From Metopolophium dirhodum (lineage: Eukaryota; Arthropoda; Insecta; Hemiptera; Aphididae), in contig NC_083562.1 in the NCBI RefSeq assembly GCF_019925205.1, positions 20,646,001 through 20,710,000 on the forward strand: DNA of 64,000 nt, written 5' to 3'. Position 1 is the first letter of the stretch; the number at the start of each line of letters is the position of its first letter. This document shows positions 1-11,045 of the stretch, one piece after another. The translations under genes were made by a program, and so were the position numbers. The notes under the pieces are model-generated. The model was not told the origin of the DNA, did no database searches, and saw only the letters and a list, made by a program, of their open reading frames with translations.

Positions 1-610
1 AATACTTATTGAAAATAAAATGTCATTATTCATTTAAATTATTAGTTGATTGAGTAATGTAATACGTTTATGTATACAATTTATCAAAGTTAGTTTAAAT
101 TGCAAGTTAATATTTTTTGTGAAGTATATTATGAGGACTATTAAAGTTTCGTGTACAAATATTAAGTATGTTCACGATGTTATTAAACTCAAAAAAATAT
201 TAATACAAAACCTAATAAACTATATAAATTACAGTTTTTGTATTTGCACGAAACATATATAATGATTAATTATGTTAGCAAAGTACGTATAATAAGAATA
301 ATCAATTATATTAATACTAAATGAAATCATCTAAACTACTAAAAAGTGAAATAAGATCTAAGCACCATTACCAAAACCAACTACGGAATTCAAAATAACG
401 CATATAAAATATACAATAGTTTCAATCACCAAGCACTAATAAAATAATTCTATTATTAAGAAAATAAATAGGTGTTAAAAACAGGTGTCTAAACTTGAAA
501 AGTTCAAACGATATGAAGTTACTTCTACGGGCCAGCTTATAAAGTTGTTGGTGGTTGTCGCCTTCATTTTCGTCACGTTCTAATGTATACATGAGAGAGT
601 ACCGACTTAC
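1..610 (-). other. Ten-m intron 6, 5' part
   Basis: AT-rich sequence follows the exon 6 donor. No further exon, acceptor with an open frame, or repeat was recognised. The intron continues past position 1. Confidence 0.7.
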
Positions 611-1531
611 CTGTGTCACAAAACAGCAAAACGGGAGGAGGACACGAAATGACGTCCACAGTCGGTTCGGGAGATTCGGTTGTAAAATACTCTGTACTCC
701 AAATCGTATCAGTCGTCGTGTTACCGATCGGTGAGAAAGTCGAAGAAATTGTCGGTACGATATTAGCCGTGACCATTCTATCCCCGCCGTCGTCATCGTC
801 GTCGTCTTGACCGAGACACGGACAGAAACAATCGCACTCTGCACCGGGCGATTGCAGCAATGGCGGCACAGAGTTCGGTGGATTCACGACGGCAGCAGGG
901 ACTCTTACAGGTTCCACCTGATCGGCTCTGGGCAACGACAGGGACAAGGCGTACATCGGACTTCCAGCTGAGTCATCGTCAGACGCTATCGTCAGATTTA
1001 CCCGGATGCGGTGTTCGGAATCCAACGGCACGATGTCCACGCTTCCAGCCATGATATTGCCGTCATCATCGTCATCGGAATCCTTCCGGTACACAATCAT
1101 GTCAGAAGCCTGCCGTTTCCGATGTTTGCGGGTCGGCGGTAGCCGTTTGGACGACGAAGACTTCACCGCCATCATGGCGTCGTACATTTGTCGGGGCAAA
1201 GCTCTGTTAGTACGTGCGTTAAGCGTGCGAGAGGATAAACTATCTTTTACCGGGTTATCATGCTCAACTACCGTACCATCACCGTTAGCTCCAACGTCAC
1301 CATCACCGCCGTCAAGCAAGTCCAGTGGCCGGTGATTTTGACGTTGTCTTTCCAAACTACGTTTACTACGTGCGTGGGTTTCTAGGTCTCGCCACCTACC
1401 TGTGTTTTCCGAAGTTTTCGTGTGGTTCAGCGATTTCGGCATGGCCAGTGAGTCACCGTTTCCACCATTCTCATCGACCAGCACCGAACACGATGCTGGA
1501 CCTTGGTACGATAACCGCAAAAGGTTTGATG
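611..1531 (-). CDS. Ten-m: Ten-m exon 6, extracellular stem
   Basis: This 921-bp exon encodes residues about 278-584 and ends in phase 1 at donor CACAG|GTAAGT (GT at 610-609). The chosen acceptor, GATTTGCAG (AG at 1533-1532), follows a pyrimidine-rich tract and restores the frame from exon 5. CSVLV (residues 292-296), a few residues after the membrane, matches fly Ten-m. The stem holds RSKR (332-335) and RKHRKR (412-417), both furin-like, a DSDDDDDG run (429-435), a Cys cluster CDCFCPC (510-516) followed by six Asp (520-525), and N-glycosylation sequons at N456 (NLT) and N548 (NTT). The segment near the end is Thr/Ser/Pro-rich. Most of it is low-complexity and lineage-specific, as expected before the EGF repeats. 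The next exon is outside the window. Confidence 0.85.
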
Positions 1532-1679
1532 CTGCAAATCAAACGAACAAACATATTTTGCATTATTGTAATTTTTTTTCCTGTTTAGTTATATCTACAG
1601 ATTATTATACATAAGTGTATTTATTTTTTTTTTTTATTAATATTTTCACGGTACGAATGAACGTATTTTGAAAACTTAC
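1532..1679 (-). other. Ten-m intron 5 (148 bp)
   Basis: This short phase-1 intron runs from GTAAGT (1679) to TTTGCAG (1532) and separates the membrane exon from the extracellular stem exon. It has an AT-rich body with a pyrimidine tract before the acceptor. Confidence 0.8.
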
Positions 1680-1882
1680 ACGTGATATAAGTTAATGCAA
1701 CAGCCATCAATAAGCACACAATTATTAACACTATTGACGTGCACTTCCATGAACACCGGGAAGCGAAACCTTTTTGGAACTGGAACCGAGACGCGGATGA
1801 AAAATGATGAGAAGACGTTGGTCGTCTCAGGTTATTCCTGACTGGTAGTACCGGCATGCCTACACCGTAACCTAAAGAGCAC
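1680..1882 (-). CDS. Ten-m: Ten-m exon 5, juxtamembrane and transmembrane segment
   Basis: This 203-bp exon encodes residues about 210-277. The acceptor is GTGATTACAG (AG at 1884-1883) and the donor is a perfect consensus, ACGT|GTAAGT (GT at 1679-1678). It enters in phase 2 and leaves in phase 1. After a basic cytoplasmic segment (VRNNLRRP, then a His/Ser-rich stretch and FQFQKGFASR) comes CSWKC at residues 253-257, followed by the hydrophobic run TSIVLIIVCLLMAVALTYIT (258-277). Basic residues on the N-terminal side and a single span with no signal peptide fit a type II signal anchor, as in all teneurins. CSWKC immediately before the span resembles the CSWKC/CNWKC of vertebrate teneurins, whereas the fly protein, as I recall it, has diverged there. 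Confidence 0.88.
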
Positions 1883-3168
1883 CTGTAATCACACATGTAA
1901 TTCAATTAAATACTATAATAATTCTTAGATGAACAGAAAAAAATACGATTTGAGTTCGTAATATATATTAATATTATTATATTTTATCTTATTTAAAATA
2001 CTCATTTGCAGGACTAGGATTTATTATGTATTGATTTTGTTAAAATGTTCTAAAATAGGTTAATGTTTATATAAATAATAATAATACAAATAAAGTGATT
2101 TGATAAATGTTATTTTGAACATCACTAACACAATTAAAAATACGTATTATATAAAATAAAATGGTGTTTTAAATGTATAAAACATAAACGATCTTGAATA
2201 GGATATAAATCTATTTTTGAATTTTCAAAAGCTCCGTTTGACATCACATCATAATATGTGTACCTACTATAAATTGTAATAAAAAATATTTTTCATGATT
2301 TGTTCCAACATTTTTAATCACCGTTTTTTTTTGTATTGGTGCAATAAATCGTTATATTTACTGATTTTTATCCCTTTTTTTAATTTAATTTTAGTGTTAT
2401 AGTCAAAATATTATACTCAAAATATAGTACAAAATTATTCAAAACAAAAAATACACCACTCATATTGATATCACTCAACAAATGTTTATTTGGATGCAGT
2501 AAAAACATAAACTAATGTTAATGCAGTATATCTTATTATAGTATTATATTGATTATTATATATCATATTATTTTGATGATAAAACGAAACCTATAGTAGA
2601 TAAAAATAATAATAATTATGAGAGAAGTTTTACTCAGTGACCACTGGTATCATAATTCAATGATGACATACTCAACAAAAATGCTGATAAGTTACATATA
2701 TCAGAGAGATTTCTATCACAATAATATCATTGTACAGAAATGATGAGGGGGCAAAATCATGTGGTCAGCAGAACCCTCTCTGTTTTTAATAGCAATTTGC
2801 GGGCGTTTCCATTTGCTAGTTAGAATTCGTTTTTCAAAACGGTTCCCAGAACGAACCCCATTAAGTAATTCCAACAATACCATACGTAATGGCTCCTTTC
2901 ATTATGACTGATTTATGTTTTTGAACCCTCTCCGAAACAAAACAAAAAGTATGACGCTTGGACACCCGAGTCTTGTTTCCGACACGTGTTTACGTATAGG
3001 TAAAAACCGAGTATATCAATCATGATCAAGATATCAAAAAAAAAAAAAATGATTGTAAATAATAATAAATAATGAATATAGCCATAAGTCAACTTTTCCA
3101 GCTTAACTCATAACGTTAATAACATAATGTTTCGTTTTACCACCAGTTATTGAATATTTTGAACAAAC
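1883..3168 (-). other. Ten-m intron 4
   Basis: A 1.29-kb AT-rich intron between the small exon 4 and the membrane exon. Bases 2750-3000 are less AT-rich and may be constrained non-coding DNA, but no coding frame was found there. Confidence 0.7.
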
Positions 3169-3253
3169 CTTTCCGATGATTTATGAATATCAGTCTTAGA
3201 AGGACTACTGCATGATGACGTATTCTTGTAGTCCAACACACTTTTCGTCATGT
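3169..3253 (-). CDS. Ten-m: Ten-m exon 4, 85-nt small exon
   Basis: This small internal exon was found because exon 3 (phase 1 end) and exon 5 (which needs a phase 2 partner) cannot be joined directly. Acceptor TTATTACAG (AG at 3255-3254) is followed by two bases that complete a codon, then 27 codons (MTKSVLDYKNTSSCSSPSKT and seven more), then AG before donor GTTTGT (3168-3163). It enters in phase 1 and leaves in phase 2, which repairs the frame exactly; AG|G makes Arg with exon 5. The peptide aligns with the fly Ten-m stretch SPIDFKSGSACSTPTKDTLK. It is Ser/Thr-rich, encodes residues about 182-210 and lies just before the membrane-proximal region. It is too short and has no usable start for a simple ORF search. 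Confidence 0.83.
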
Positions 3254-3674
3254 CTGTAATAACATAAAAGTATAAATTATATTCATTATAAAAAATATTC
3301 TACAGTAATACGGTTTACTTGAAAAGGGACTCAAATTTAATATTGCACTATGTTTTTTTTCAAGACTATATAATATTATAATCAGTTCAAAATCACTGTC
3401 CCTCCTCTTCCACTTAAGAAAGTGTTAACTCAACTGTATGATTTTTAAAAGGAGAATTTCTAGATGCATTATTAACGGCTCGGCGTTCTCTCCGACGACG
3501 ACAGTGTTCGGAATAATAATTGAGAGCCCTCCAACTTTTCTCAAAACCGTCTTTTATCGTCATTGTTTGCTAATGGCGTTTCTTTTTCATTTTATTTTAG
3601 AGGATATCGTTAAATATTTTCAGTTAAGTGGAACAGAAATAAAGATGAAGGAAAGTCGTATTATTTATTATTAC
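3254..3674 (-). other. Ten-m intron 3
   Basis: A short intron of about 420 bp between exon 3 and the small exon 4. It starts at 3674 or 3686, depending on which of two donors is used. Confidence 0.7.
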
Positions 3675-3908
3675 TATTATCCATACCCGGCTGTATGTAA
3701 ACGGACCCGGAAGCAGTTCTTATGACACAATTGGATGGTTCAAAGTCTAAGTCCATCGGGTGTTGATGGTCTCCTGCAAGATGTACCATCGTGCCGGCAT
3801 TGGATCCCTGTCCGGAACCCTTCAGCCGACCGTTCAACCTACTCATCGTGCCGGGATTTCTCGGTGGCACATCTGGTGGATTTCTCAAAGAATCGTTTAG
3901 CAGACAAC
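3675..3908 (-). CDS. Ten-m: Ten-m exon 3, proline-rich cytoplasmic segment
   Basis: This exon encodes about residues 104-182. The acceptor is TTATTTACAG, AG at 3910-3909. It starts GCLLND and then carries PPDVPPRNP (residues 114-122) followed by TMSRLNGRL, a close match to the fly Ten-m cytoplasmic domain. The PxxP-type stretch is a plausible SH3-ligand site. A second block, DLDFEPSNCVIRTASGSVYI, matches the fly segment ending SGNVYI. Two phase-1 donors are possible. GTAATA at 3674-3673 (exon end 3675) aligns to the fly protein without a gap. GTATGG at 3686-3685 (exon end 3687) has the better consensus but would remove four codons. Without splicing, translation would stop at a TAA shortly after. 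The exon is certain; its 3' edge is not. Confidence 0.87.
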
Positions 3909-6900
3909 CTGTAAATAAAATGCTCAAAATTAAAATCAATGTTACGTTTATTTTATTAAAAAACTAGTTATATTATTATCAGTAACTATATTTCCTACGA
4001 ATATTATATCCAGCGTATTTGTAAATCCATCTATTTAGAGATAGGTAAACAATGGATATTATATATTATTTAAATGTTAAACTGTAATTTATAAAGTATA
4101 ATTTTTTTTTATATGAACACTATATATAATTTTAATTTTAATAACGCCATATTTGACATGGACAAATTTTTAAACTAATGTTTAGGATTTTTTATGAAAT
4201 TTAAAATAACAAATAAGGTAATGTAATAAAACAATAAATAGTTTTTTTGTGGAAGTTTGGTATTTGTGTGGATAAATAATATACTATGCCTAACAATAAT
4301 ATTAAAATATTAAAAAATATTAAAACTTTATAAATCATATTATATACAGTTCAACGAAACTGAGTTAGAACTATAGGCAAAATGGAACAATGGGAGCGGA
4401 AGAAAACCTAGAGATAACTTTCCGCCGAGCAGCATGTAGTCGGATCCCGTTTGACACCTTCAACCACCACCCCTCAGTGTACCACGAAATAGCAATTGAT
4501 TCTGGTCGTAATACCGTTAGCTCGCGGCAGGATTAAAACCGTGGGGACGAAGACGACAAGAGTGAAGTCTGTAATCGGAATAAGGGACATTATCCCGGGC
4601 AGTATTAAATAGTACGCTATAATATGTATTATATGAGGGGTGGTGGGCGTCGCGTCGTCTCGGCGTGTCGTATCAGATTAGGACCTTACTGGAATAATAT
4701 ACAAGATTACTATATATATAATATATTATGTACATGAGGAAGGAACGAACGCGGTATTAAGTGATCCGTCAAATAGAAATCGAGAGAAAGAGAGGAGCTC
4801 GGTGACGTGTGAGTCACATGCACAGAAACACATTTAGATTATCGTTTCAAACAGGACGGGGAAGTTTTCCTACAATAATGTATACGATAAATGTGGGGTG
4901 GCTTAAACAATCGGATTTAAAAAAAAAATAAATAAATTGGAGTTTGCTAATAAAATACAGTTTTTATTTAACGCAGAAGGGTGATAAAAACAATAACAAT
5001 ACTCAGTACCGAAAAGAAAAGAAAAAGGGACAACAAATATTAGGTACTATACTGTATTGTAAATACGAAGCTGCTTTGATCAATAATGATAGAACACCAT
5101 CGATAGCTAAAATTCTGAAGTTTGGTTTTAGTGCAAATTATTAGATACGAACGTTAAGTTTTTACGAAACAAACTTTTTACGTTTTTTGAACTCCCTAGA
5201 ATATATTATACTATAGTCATTAAAGGGGTAAATTACAATTAACGAAAATATTATAATACCTATACCAGTCGTTAAAAAGTTTTTCATAAAAAGCTAGTGA
5301 CGACAAAATTAAATTTCTTATTTTCAATTTTCCATTTTCCGATAAATCTGTTTTATTTTAACCATTAATAATAAAAAGAGGAAAATGTAGACATTTTTAA
5401 TAGAAACAAATTATCGATTTCCAAGTCAAATATAATATGACGATATATTTTTAAAGTTGTATAACATATTTTTTAGATTGTCAACACATTTAATTATCCA
5501 TATTTAAAATAACTTACAACTTTGATGGTAAAATGTGTATACAATTTATTTCAGTAGGTATAAAATAAGATTATAAGTTTGTCATATCCAATTTTTTGTC
5601 TTCAATTTTCAACTGACGAATTCAAACGAATTAAAAAAGTTTTCAGCCTTCTTTTGTCATACTTTGTACACGTTGGCTAAAAGTTTTCCAATTTATTTCC
5701 GATTTAAACAATGTGCTGGACAAAGGACAAGAATACATAGTGTGTATCGTTGAGGCCGGTTGAACTTAGGCTTTTCGGGGCCTCAACATTTGGTCGAAAA
5801 CTTTATGGTCGGTTATTTTTTAAGTTGCATTTATTCAATCTGGGTACGTCACGTTCTGCTTTCGTTTGTTAATCCCGTATAATGCACATCACGTCTCTAT
5901 GATAACCCTCGAGCGTTAGGTGCTTAAGAAGAACACGCCCGGTTACTTTCTCAAAGTATTTGCATACACACAATCTGGTTTTGCATTAAATGAAACGAAG
6001 ACACAGGAAGACAAAGTTTGTCTCAACCAGAGCATGAACACATGTTCACTATAAAAATATTATGATTAAGAAATATCTCAAATTTTGTTATTACTTTCAG
6101 CAGTATTATATTAAACAGTAAACAGTATGCAACAAAACTAATATGAAAATAATTTAATTATAAACACAATTACTTATTCTAATTTCTAACACATAATATA
6201 TTATGTTATAAAGATACAATACTATCACGGAATAATTATAATAATAAATTATGCATAGTTGTATCTTTAAAAGTTACTTGTCGATAATTTCACCTCGTTA
6301 CGGAAATAATCTTATATCCATTATTTTTATCGTGAAAATAATGATGAAATTTCTTAATACAGATTTTAAAAAGTTCAATAAAGAAGAAGAATGGATATAA
6401 GAGAGAGAAGAAAAATATTTATAAAATGAAAAAAATTGCTTTGTTGTTGCATAATGAACAAACTGTCCAATGAGTCGTGTCGGTTTATTTTTTTTTAATG
6501 TGTGTGTGTAGCTCACGCGCGCGTGTGTATATGCATCGTTACAAAGGGAATTTCGTTCTTGTTGTCCAGTTGCCGGTTCGTTAGGCTAGCTGGTTATAAA
6601 AGGATATGGGAAGGCGTGCGGGTGGCGAACAGGAAGTAGAAAAGGACGGTGTGGATAGGGGTGGAACTCAGTCACCGTCTTAACGACTTGACCGAAAACC
6701 GTTGACAACTCGATCACGTCCTAGCCACGGCCTTTGCTCTCTAATGACGCACCTTCTCTTGAACTCTCCCCCCTTCTGCCACTACGTGTACTCACAAATG
6801 TCACCCTCTCAAAATGCCATCCGAGTTGGTCGCGCTATGTTTGACCTTTCGGTATTTACCTATCCCGCACTTCCATGGTTTGAAATTTTGACACCAGGCC

Positions 6901-7954
6901 AATAATAACGACCCACGGGGTCCGTCGTCAGCGTTTATTTTTCCCCCGCTGGTGACGTGTGTCGGATATTAAAAGCGCTTCTCACGACTTTCGTGTCGAA
7001 AAAAAATCACCACCCATCGACTCCACCCATCCATTTTGAAATAGTGTGTTCCTAGCAATGATAAAAAAACGAAACGAAATTTTGAATTTTATCAACTCAT
7101 ATCTTTTATTAATAGGTACTGATAAAAACAATTTCTTATTTGTAGAATTTTTTGCACTCACGGGAAGGGTGCGAGAGTAATACATATCGAACTGATAAAC
7201 GACAATGCCTAACACGAAAGCAGCAAGCGAAATGTATATATTATTGTGTGTAAGTATGCCGTCGATGAATGCCAACAGTTTATGGGACAATTAGTTCTAA
7301 TGACGTGTATTTGTAAAACGATTTTAAGAGAAATAAAAGTTGAAAATTTTTAACGATGATACGTTATTGCATGTAAGAAGTCTTAAAATGTATTTTATTT
7401 TATGAAATCTAGAAAAGTTTATTTTCTACGACTACACAAGTATCGAAATGTTTTTATAGTCTCATAGTTGTTACGACTCACAAGACACTATTGTCTTTAA
7501 AATTCACGTGGTATTCGATATAATGCCCTTGTTTACGCGCGTAATGTATCACTGTGTGTATACGGAGGGGTATATGTACGTGATGATCTGCAGTGGGTGC
7601 GTGGTGGGACAGTAGTGGAGAATACACGTCATGCAGTGCCAATGCAAACAGTGTGTTTTGGAGTGTCTAAATAGTAGCAGATCTGGAGGGAAAATTAAGA
7701 GCACTACCCATTAACAAATTGCTGTGCGTATATGCCACGCGGGCTGATGGAGAGTTGGAGGTACAGAGTGAGCAAATGTGTACACACGAATATATACACA
7801 CACACACAAACACGAATTGTGGAAATATACATAGTAACAACCCTTTGTATAATGCACGGGGGGTTGCCGAACGGAGGACTCTTCTACACGCTCCGGTTTT
7901 GAATTTGTCTCGGTTGACGTATATTGTTAATCATCTGCAGACTGCGTAACCAAG

Positions 7955-7955
<1 letters not shown>

Positions 7956-8005
<50 letters not shown>
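7956..8005. repeat. (AC)n/(AT)n microsatellite
   Basis: About 17 AC units (7956-7990) run directly into an AT run. It lies within Ten-m intron 2. Confidence 0.95.
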
Positions 8006-8863
8006 GTGTCGAGGGCGGGAGGGAATAACGAAAAAAAAAAATAAAAATAAAAAATAATAGCATTGGAAAATCGAACCGCCGTCCTCGTATACGCACATTA
8101 TACCGCGTTAAAGCTTCGAATCGAAACCCTGGAGTATACGACCGGAATCGATTAGACGTTTCATAAATCACGCCGACCCTTCGAAGACACACTCACGCAT
8201 ATATATATTTATACGTGCGTGGGATAGGTCCCCGGTATACGCATGTACATATATATAAGAGATATTCATACACTGCACGAAACGCTTTTTATGAACACGT
8301 TATATGGTAGCGGCAGCGGTCCTTTGAGAGGGGGCTAGGCAGGACCACAGAGGGTTGGTTTTTTTTCGTACAAATTAATTTTTTCCGGCTATCTTGTTTA
8401 AATACAAGTGGGAATTTGGTCAAACTAACCTATTTCTGAGTCGAAATAATAGGCCGAACCACTCTTTTTACTATTTTTCAATAATTTAGGTATTTTATAA
8501 GAACATTGAATAATATTTTATTAGATATTATAAAAACGACCGACAAAAACATTACGCTTTGGTACACGCGTTGGTTACACGCATAATAAAGAACATAATT
8601 GACTGTCGCTCGCTGTTCCTGTCAATATTATACATCATAATCAGTTGAGGGAACACTATACTCTCGGTAATGGGCGAACACCATATTATACACGTATTTG
8701 AATACATAAAACTACTGTAATAATCATTTTATCGATGCATATCATTATTGTAATATGAGTTACTATCAGATACACATGGCATCCCGGTCATGAATATTTA
8801 TGTTGACCAGCCATTCGCACGTCATTCATTCATTTAGAAGGGTATTTCGCCGGAGCAATTACC

Positions 8864-8883
8864 GGGGGGGGGGGGGGGGGGGG
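8864..8883 (+). repeat. G20 homopolymer
   Basis: Twenty consecutive G in intron 2. It is a potential quadruplex and the exact length may be an assembly estimate. Confidence 0.9.
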
Positions 8884-9618
8884 TACACAGATACAAAATG
8901 TACAATATATTATTATTATCGTGGGCGTTGAAACTCGGAGACGTGAAAAAAAACAGTTTCAAACGGGATGGAGCAGTGACGCGATACCGATGTTTTTGGG
9001 GTGAGAAAATAACGCCGTACACTTCCGATGCGTGCTTTGATTGCGTTGGTGGGGGAAGTGACGGCTGCCGACCGGAGATAACGACCAACCGCTGACGGAA
9101 CAACAATGCAAAGGCGCCCCCGGTGGGGGAGGGTGCAATATGAGTGGAGGGGTGTGTAGGGGGGCAGTAGCTTAGGGGAGAAAAACAAGTATCATCCCTT
9201 TGCCCACGCTGTGACTCGCAATCCAAAGCATCGAATCATATTAGATGAATCTGACGGATGAGTAAACAAGACGTTGTTTTACGCCAGCGAAAGCATCCCC
9301 GTACCCTAAAACGGTATCGTGTCCATAATATAGCAATAATCATAATAATAATATAACAGCCCCCCGAAATAATAATAATATCAGAATTTCCCTCCTACAG
9401 ATGTGTTTCGCAGTTAAACGTCGATATCGTGGATTAAAGTATTTTAATGCGGTACCGGGGCGTTACTGTTTACGATGCGGGGAACCGCCGGTCATGTGTA
9501 CATATAATTATAATTCCAAATAAATTTATAGTGATCAAAATACAAATTCAGTGAGGGTCCTAGGATTAGGTCTGGGAAAAAACAACCGGGAGCGCACACG
9601 CTCGTGTTATAATATCAA

Positions 9619-10118
9619 NNNNNNNNNNNNNNNNNNNNNNNNNNNNNNNNNNNNNNNNNNNNNNNNNNNNNNNNNNNNNNNNNNNNNNNNNNNNNNNNNN
9701 NNNNNNNNNNNNNNNNNNNNNNNNNNNNNNNNNNNNNNNNNNNNNNNNNNNNNNNNNNNNNNNNNNNNNNNNNNNNNNNNNNNNNNNNNNNNNNNNNNNN
9801 NNNNNNNNNNNNNNNNNNNNNNNNNNNNNNNNNNNNNNNNNNNNNNNNNNNNNNNNNNNNNNNNNNNNNNNNNNNNNNNNNNNNNNNNNNNNNNNNNNNN
9901 NNNNNNNNNNNNNNNNNNNNNNNNNNNNNNNNNNNNNNNNNNNNNNNNNNNNNNNNNNNNNNNNNNNNNNNNNNNNNNNNNNNNNNNNNNNNNNNNNNNN
10001 NNNNNNNNNNNNNNNNNNNNNNNNNNNNNNNNNNNNNNNNNNNNNNNNNNNNNNNNNNNNNNNNNNNNNNNNNNNNNNNNNNNNNNNNNNNNNNNNNNNN
10101 NNNNNNNNNNNNNNNNNN
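9619..10118. other. Assembly gap (500 N)
   Basis: Exactly 500 undetermined bases, a size typical of an arbitrary scaffold gap, so the true length is unknown. Open frames crossing it are artefacts. An exon hidden here cannot be excluded, although exons 2 and 3 already join in phase. Confidence 0.98.
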
Positions 10119-10860
10119 TTGAGTTTTTGGTTATTATTTTTTTCCCCATCTGTCGTTTACTGTTTTGAGCAGTTCGCGTTCGTTAAAGGCCCGTCTCTCT
10201 AATCCAATTCGGTGGTAATCACCGCCACTGTGAATCGTTGAATTAATCAATTGTGCTTTTAAAACGATTAAGTATTCATTTTAAACCAGCTGAGCAAGTA
10301 TCATAAATCTACAGCACGGATTAATTCAACAATGTTATTATCGTTGCACATGAGTCGTAATAGAATAAAATACTATTTCGATAAACATAACAACGTAAAA
10401 AATTTTAATTTTTAATAACTGAAATACTAAATATTTGCACTGTTATTTTGTATCGATAATGAGAACAGTATAGGAACATATTATTAAAAAAAGTGGTTAA
10501 CCTCTCGTAATGACAAAGGTATGAATATTGATTAATGTTTAGAAATTCTATACTTTTGGTATTAATATCAACAAAAAATTAAATATCAGTATTAAAGCTG
10601 TAAATCACCAATCTCATTACGACTCATCGCGAATTCGCAGATATACGTATAAGATATTGCAACAGACGTTTTAATTAAAATATTTATAATATGTTTTTTT
10701 TTAATTTAAGTTAAAATAAAAAATAATAATGTGGAATTTTAAGAGAATCGATAGAATTTCAACAAAACCCTATCGTTCACAGAACACCCACTTCCCGTGG
10801 TGTGTATAATTAGTAACGACATTGTTTGAACCCGGTGGCCTACCTGTCTCTCACCCTCAC

Positions 10861-10928
10861 CCTCTCACTCACTCTCTCTCTCACACTCTCTCTCTCTCTC
10901 TCTCTCTTACACATACACACACATATAC
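10861..10928. repeat. (TC)n followed by (AC)n low-complexity tract
   Basis: An imperfect CT-rich tract to about 10907, then a short AC-rich tail. It directly precedes the candidate constrained element at 10935. Confidence 0.9.
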
Positions 10929-10934
10929 AAACTA

Positions 10935-11045
10935 TTCCTGGCGCCCTCTGTTATTAAGAGGCCAATAAGGTTTAGTGACCGGATTAATGAGCCACGGCGT
11001 TTAATTAGGGGACCCTTGGGCTTCGAAAAACCCTGAATCCTAAAT
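10935..11045. promoter_or_regulatory. Candidate constrained intronic element with CTCF-like core
   Basis: The minus strand at 10950-10941 reads CAGAGGGCGC, fitting the CTCF core YAGRKGGCRS. Nearby are GGATTAATGA and TTTAATTAGG homeodomain-type sites and a small CCTCT/AGAGG inverted repeat. Composition differs clearly from the flanks. Function is inferred from motifs only. Confidence 0.3.

Larger units (their letters stand above)
3909..9618 (-). other. Ten-m intron 2, part before the assembly gap
   Basis: No exon was recognised. AT-rich stretches alternate with GC-richer blocks, roughly 4380-4870, 5700-6010, 6540-6970, 7590-7950 and 8990-9320. The open frames inside these blocks show no similarity I recognise and lack matched splice sites. 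They are more likely regulatory or unconstrained sequence than coding. Confidence 0.6.

Noticed and set aside
422..844. Minus-strand open frame of 140 codons overlapping exon 6
   Set aside because: It is a shadow in another frame of the Ten-m exon; the true frame has matching splice sites and family motifs.
1518..1520. Start of exon 6 at a TTG or at the weaker CCAAG acceptor near 1505
   Set aside because: The TTTGCAG acceptor at 1533-1532 has a far better pyrimidine tract and also restores the frame.
9551..10168. Long open frames on both strands through the undetermined bases
   Set aside because: They consist almost entirely of the 500-N assembly gap.
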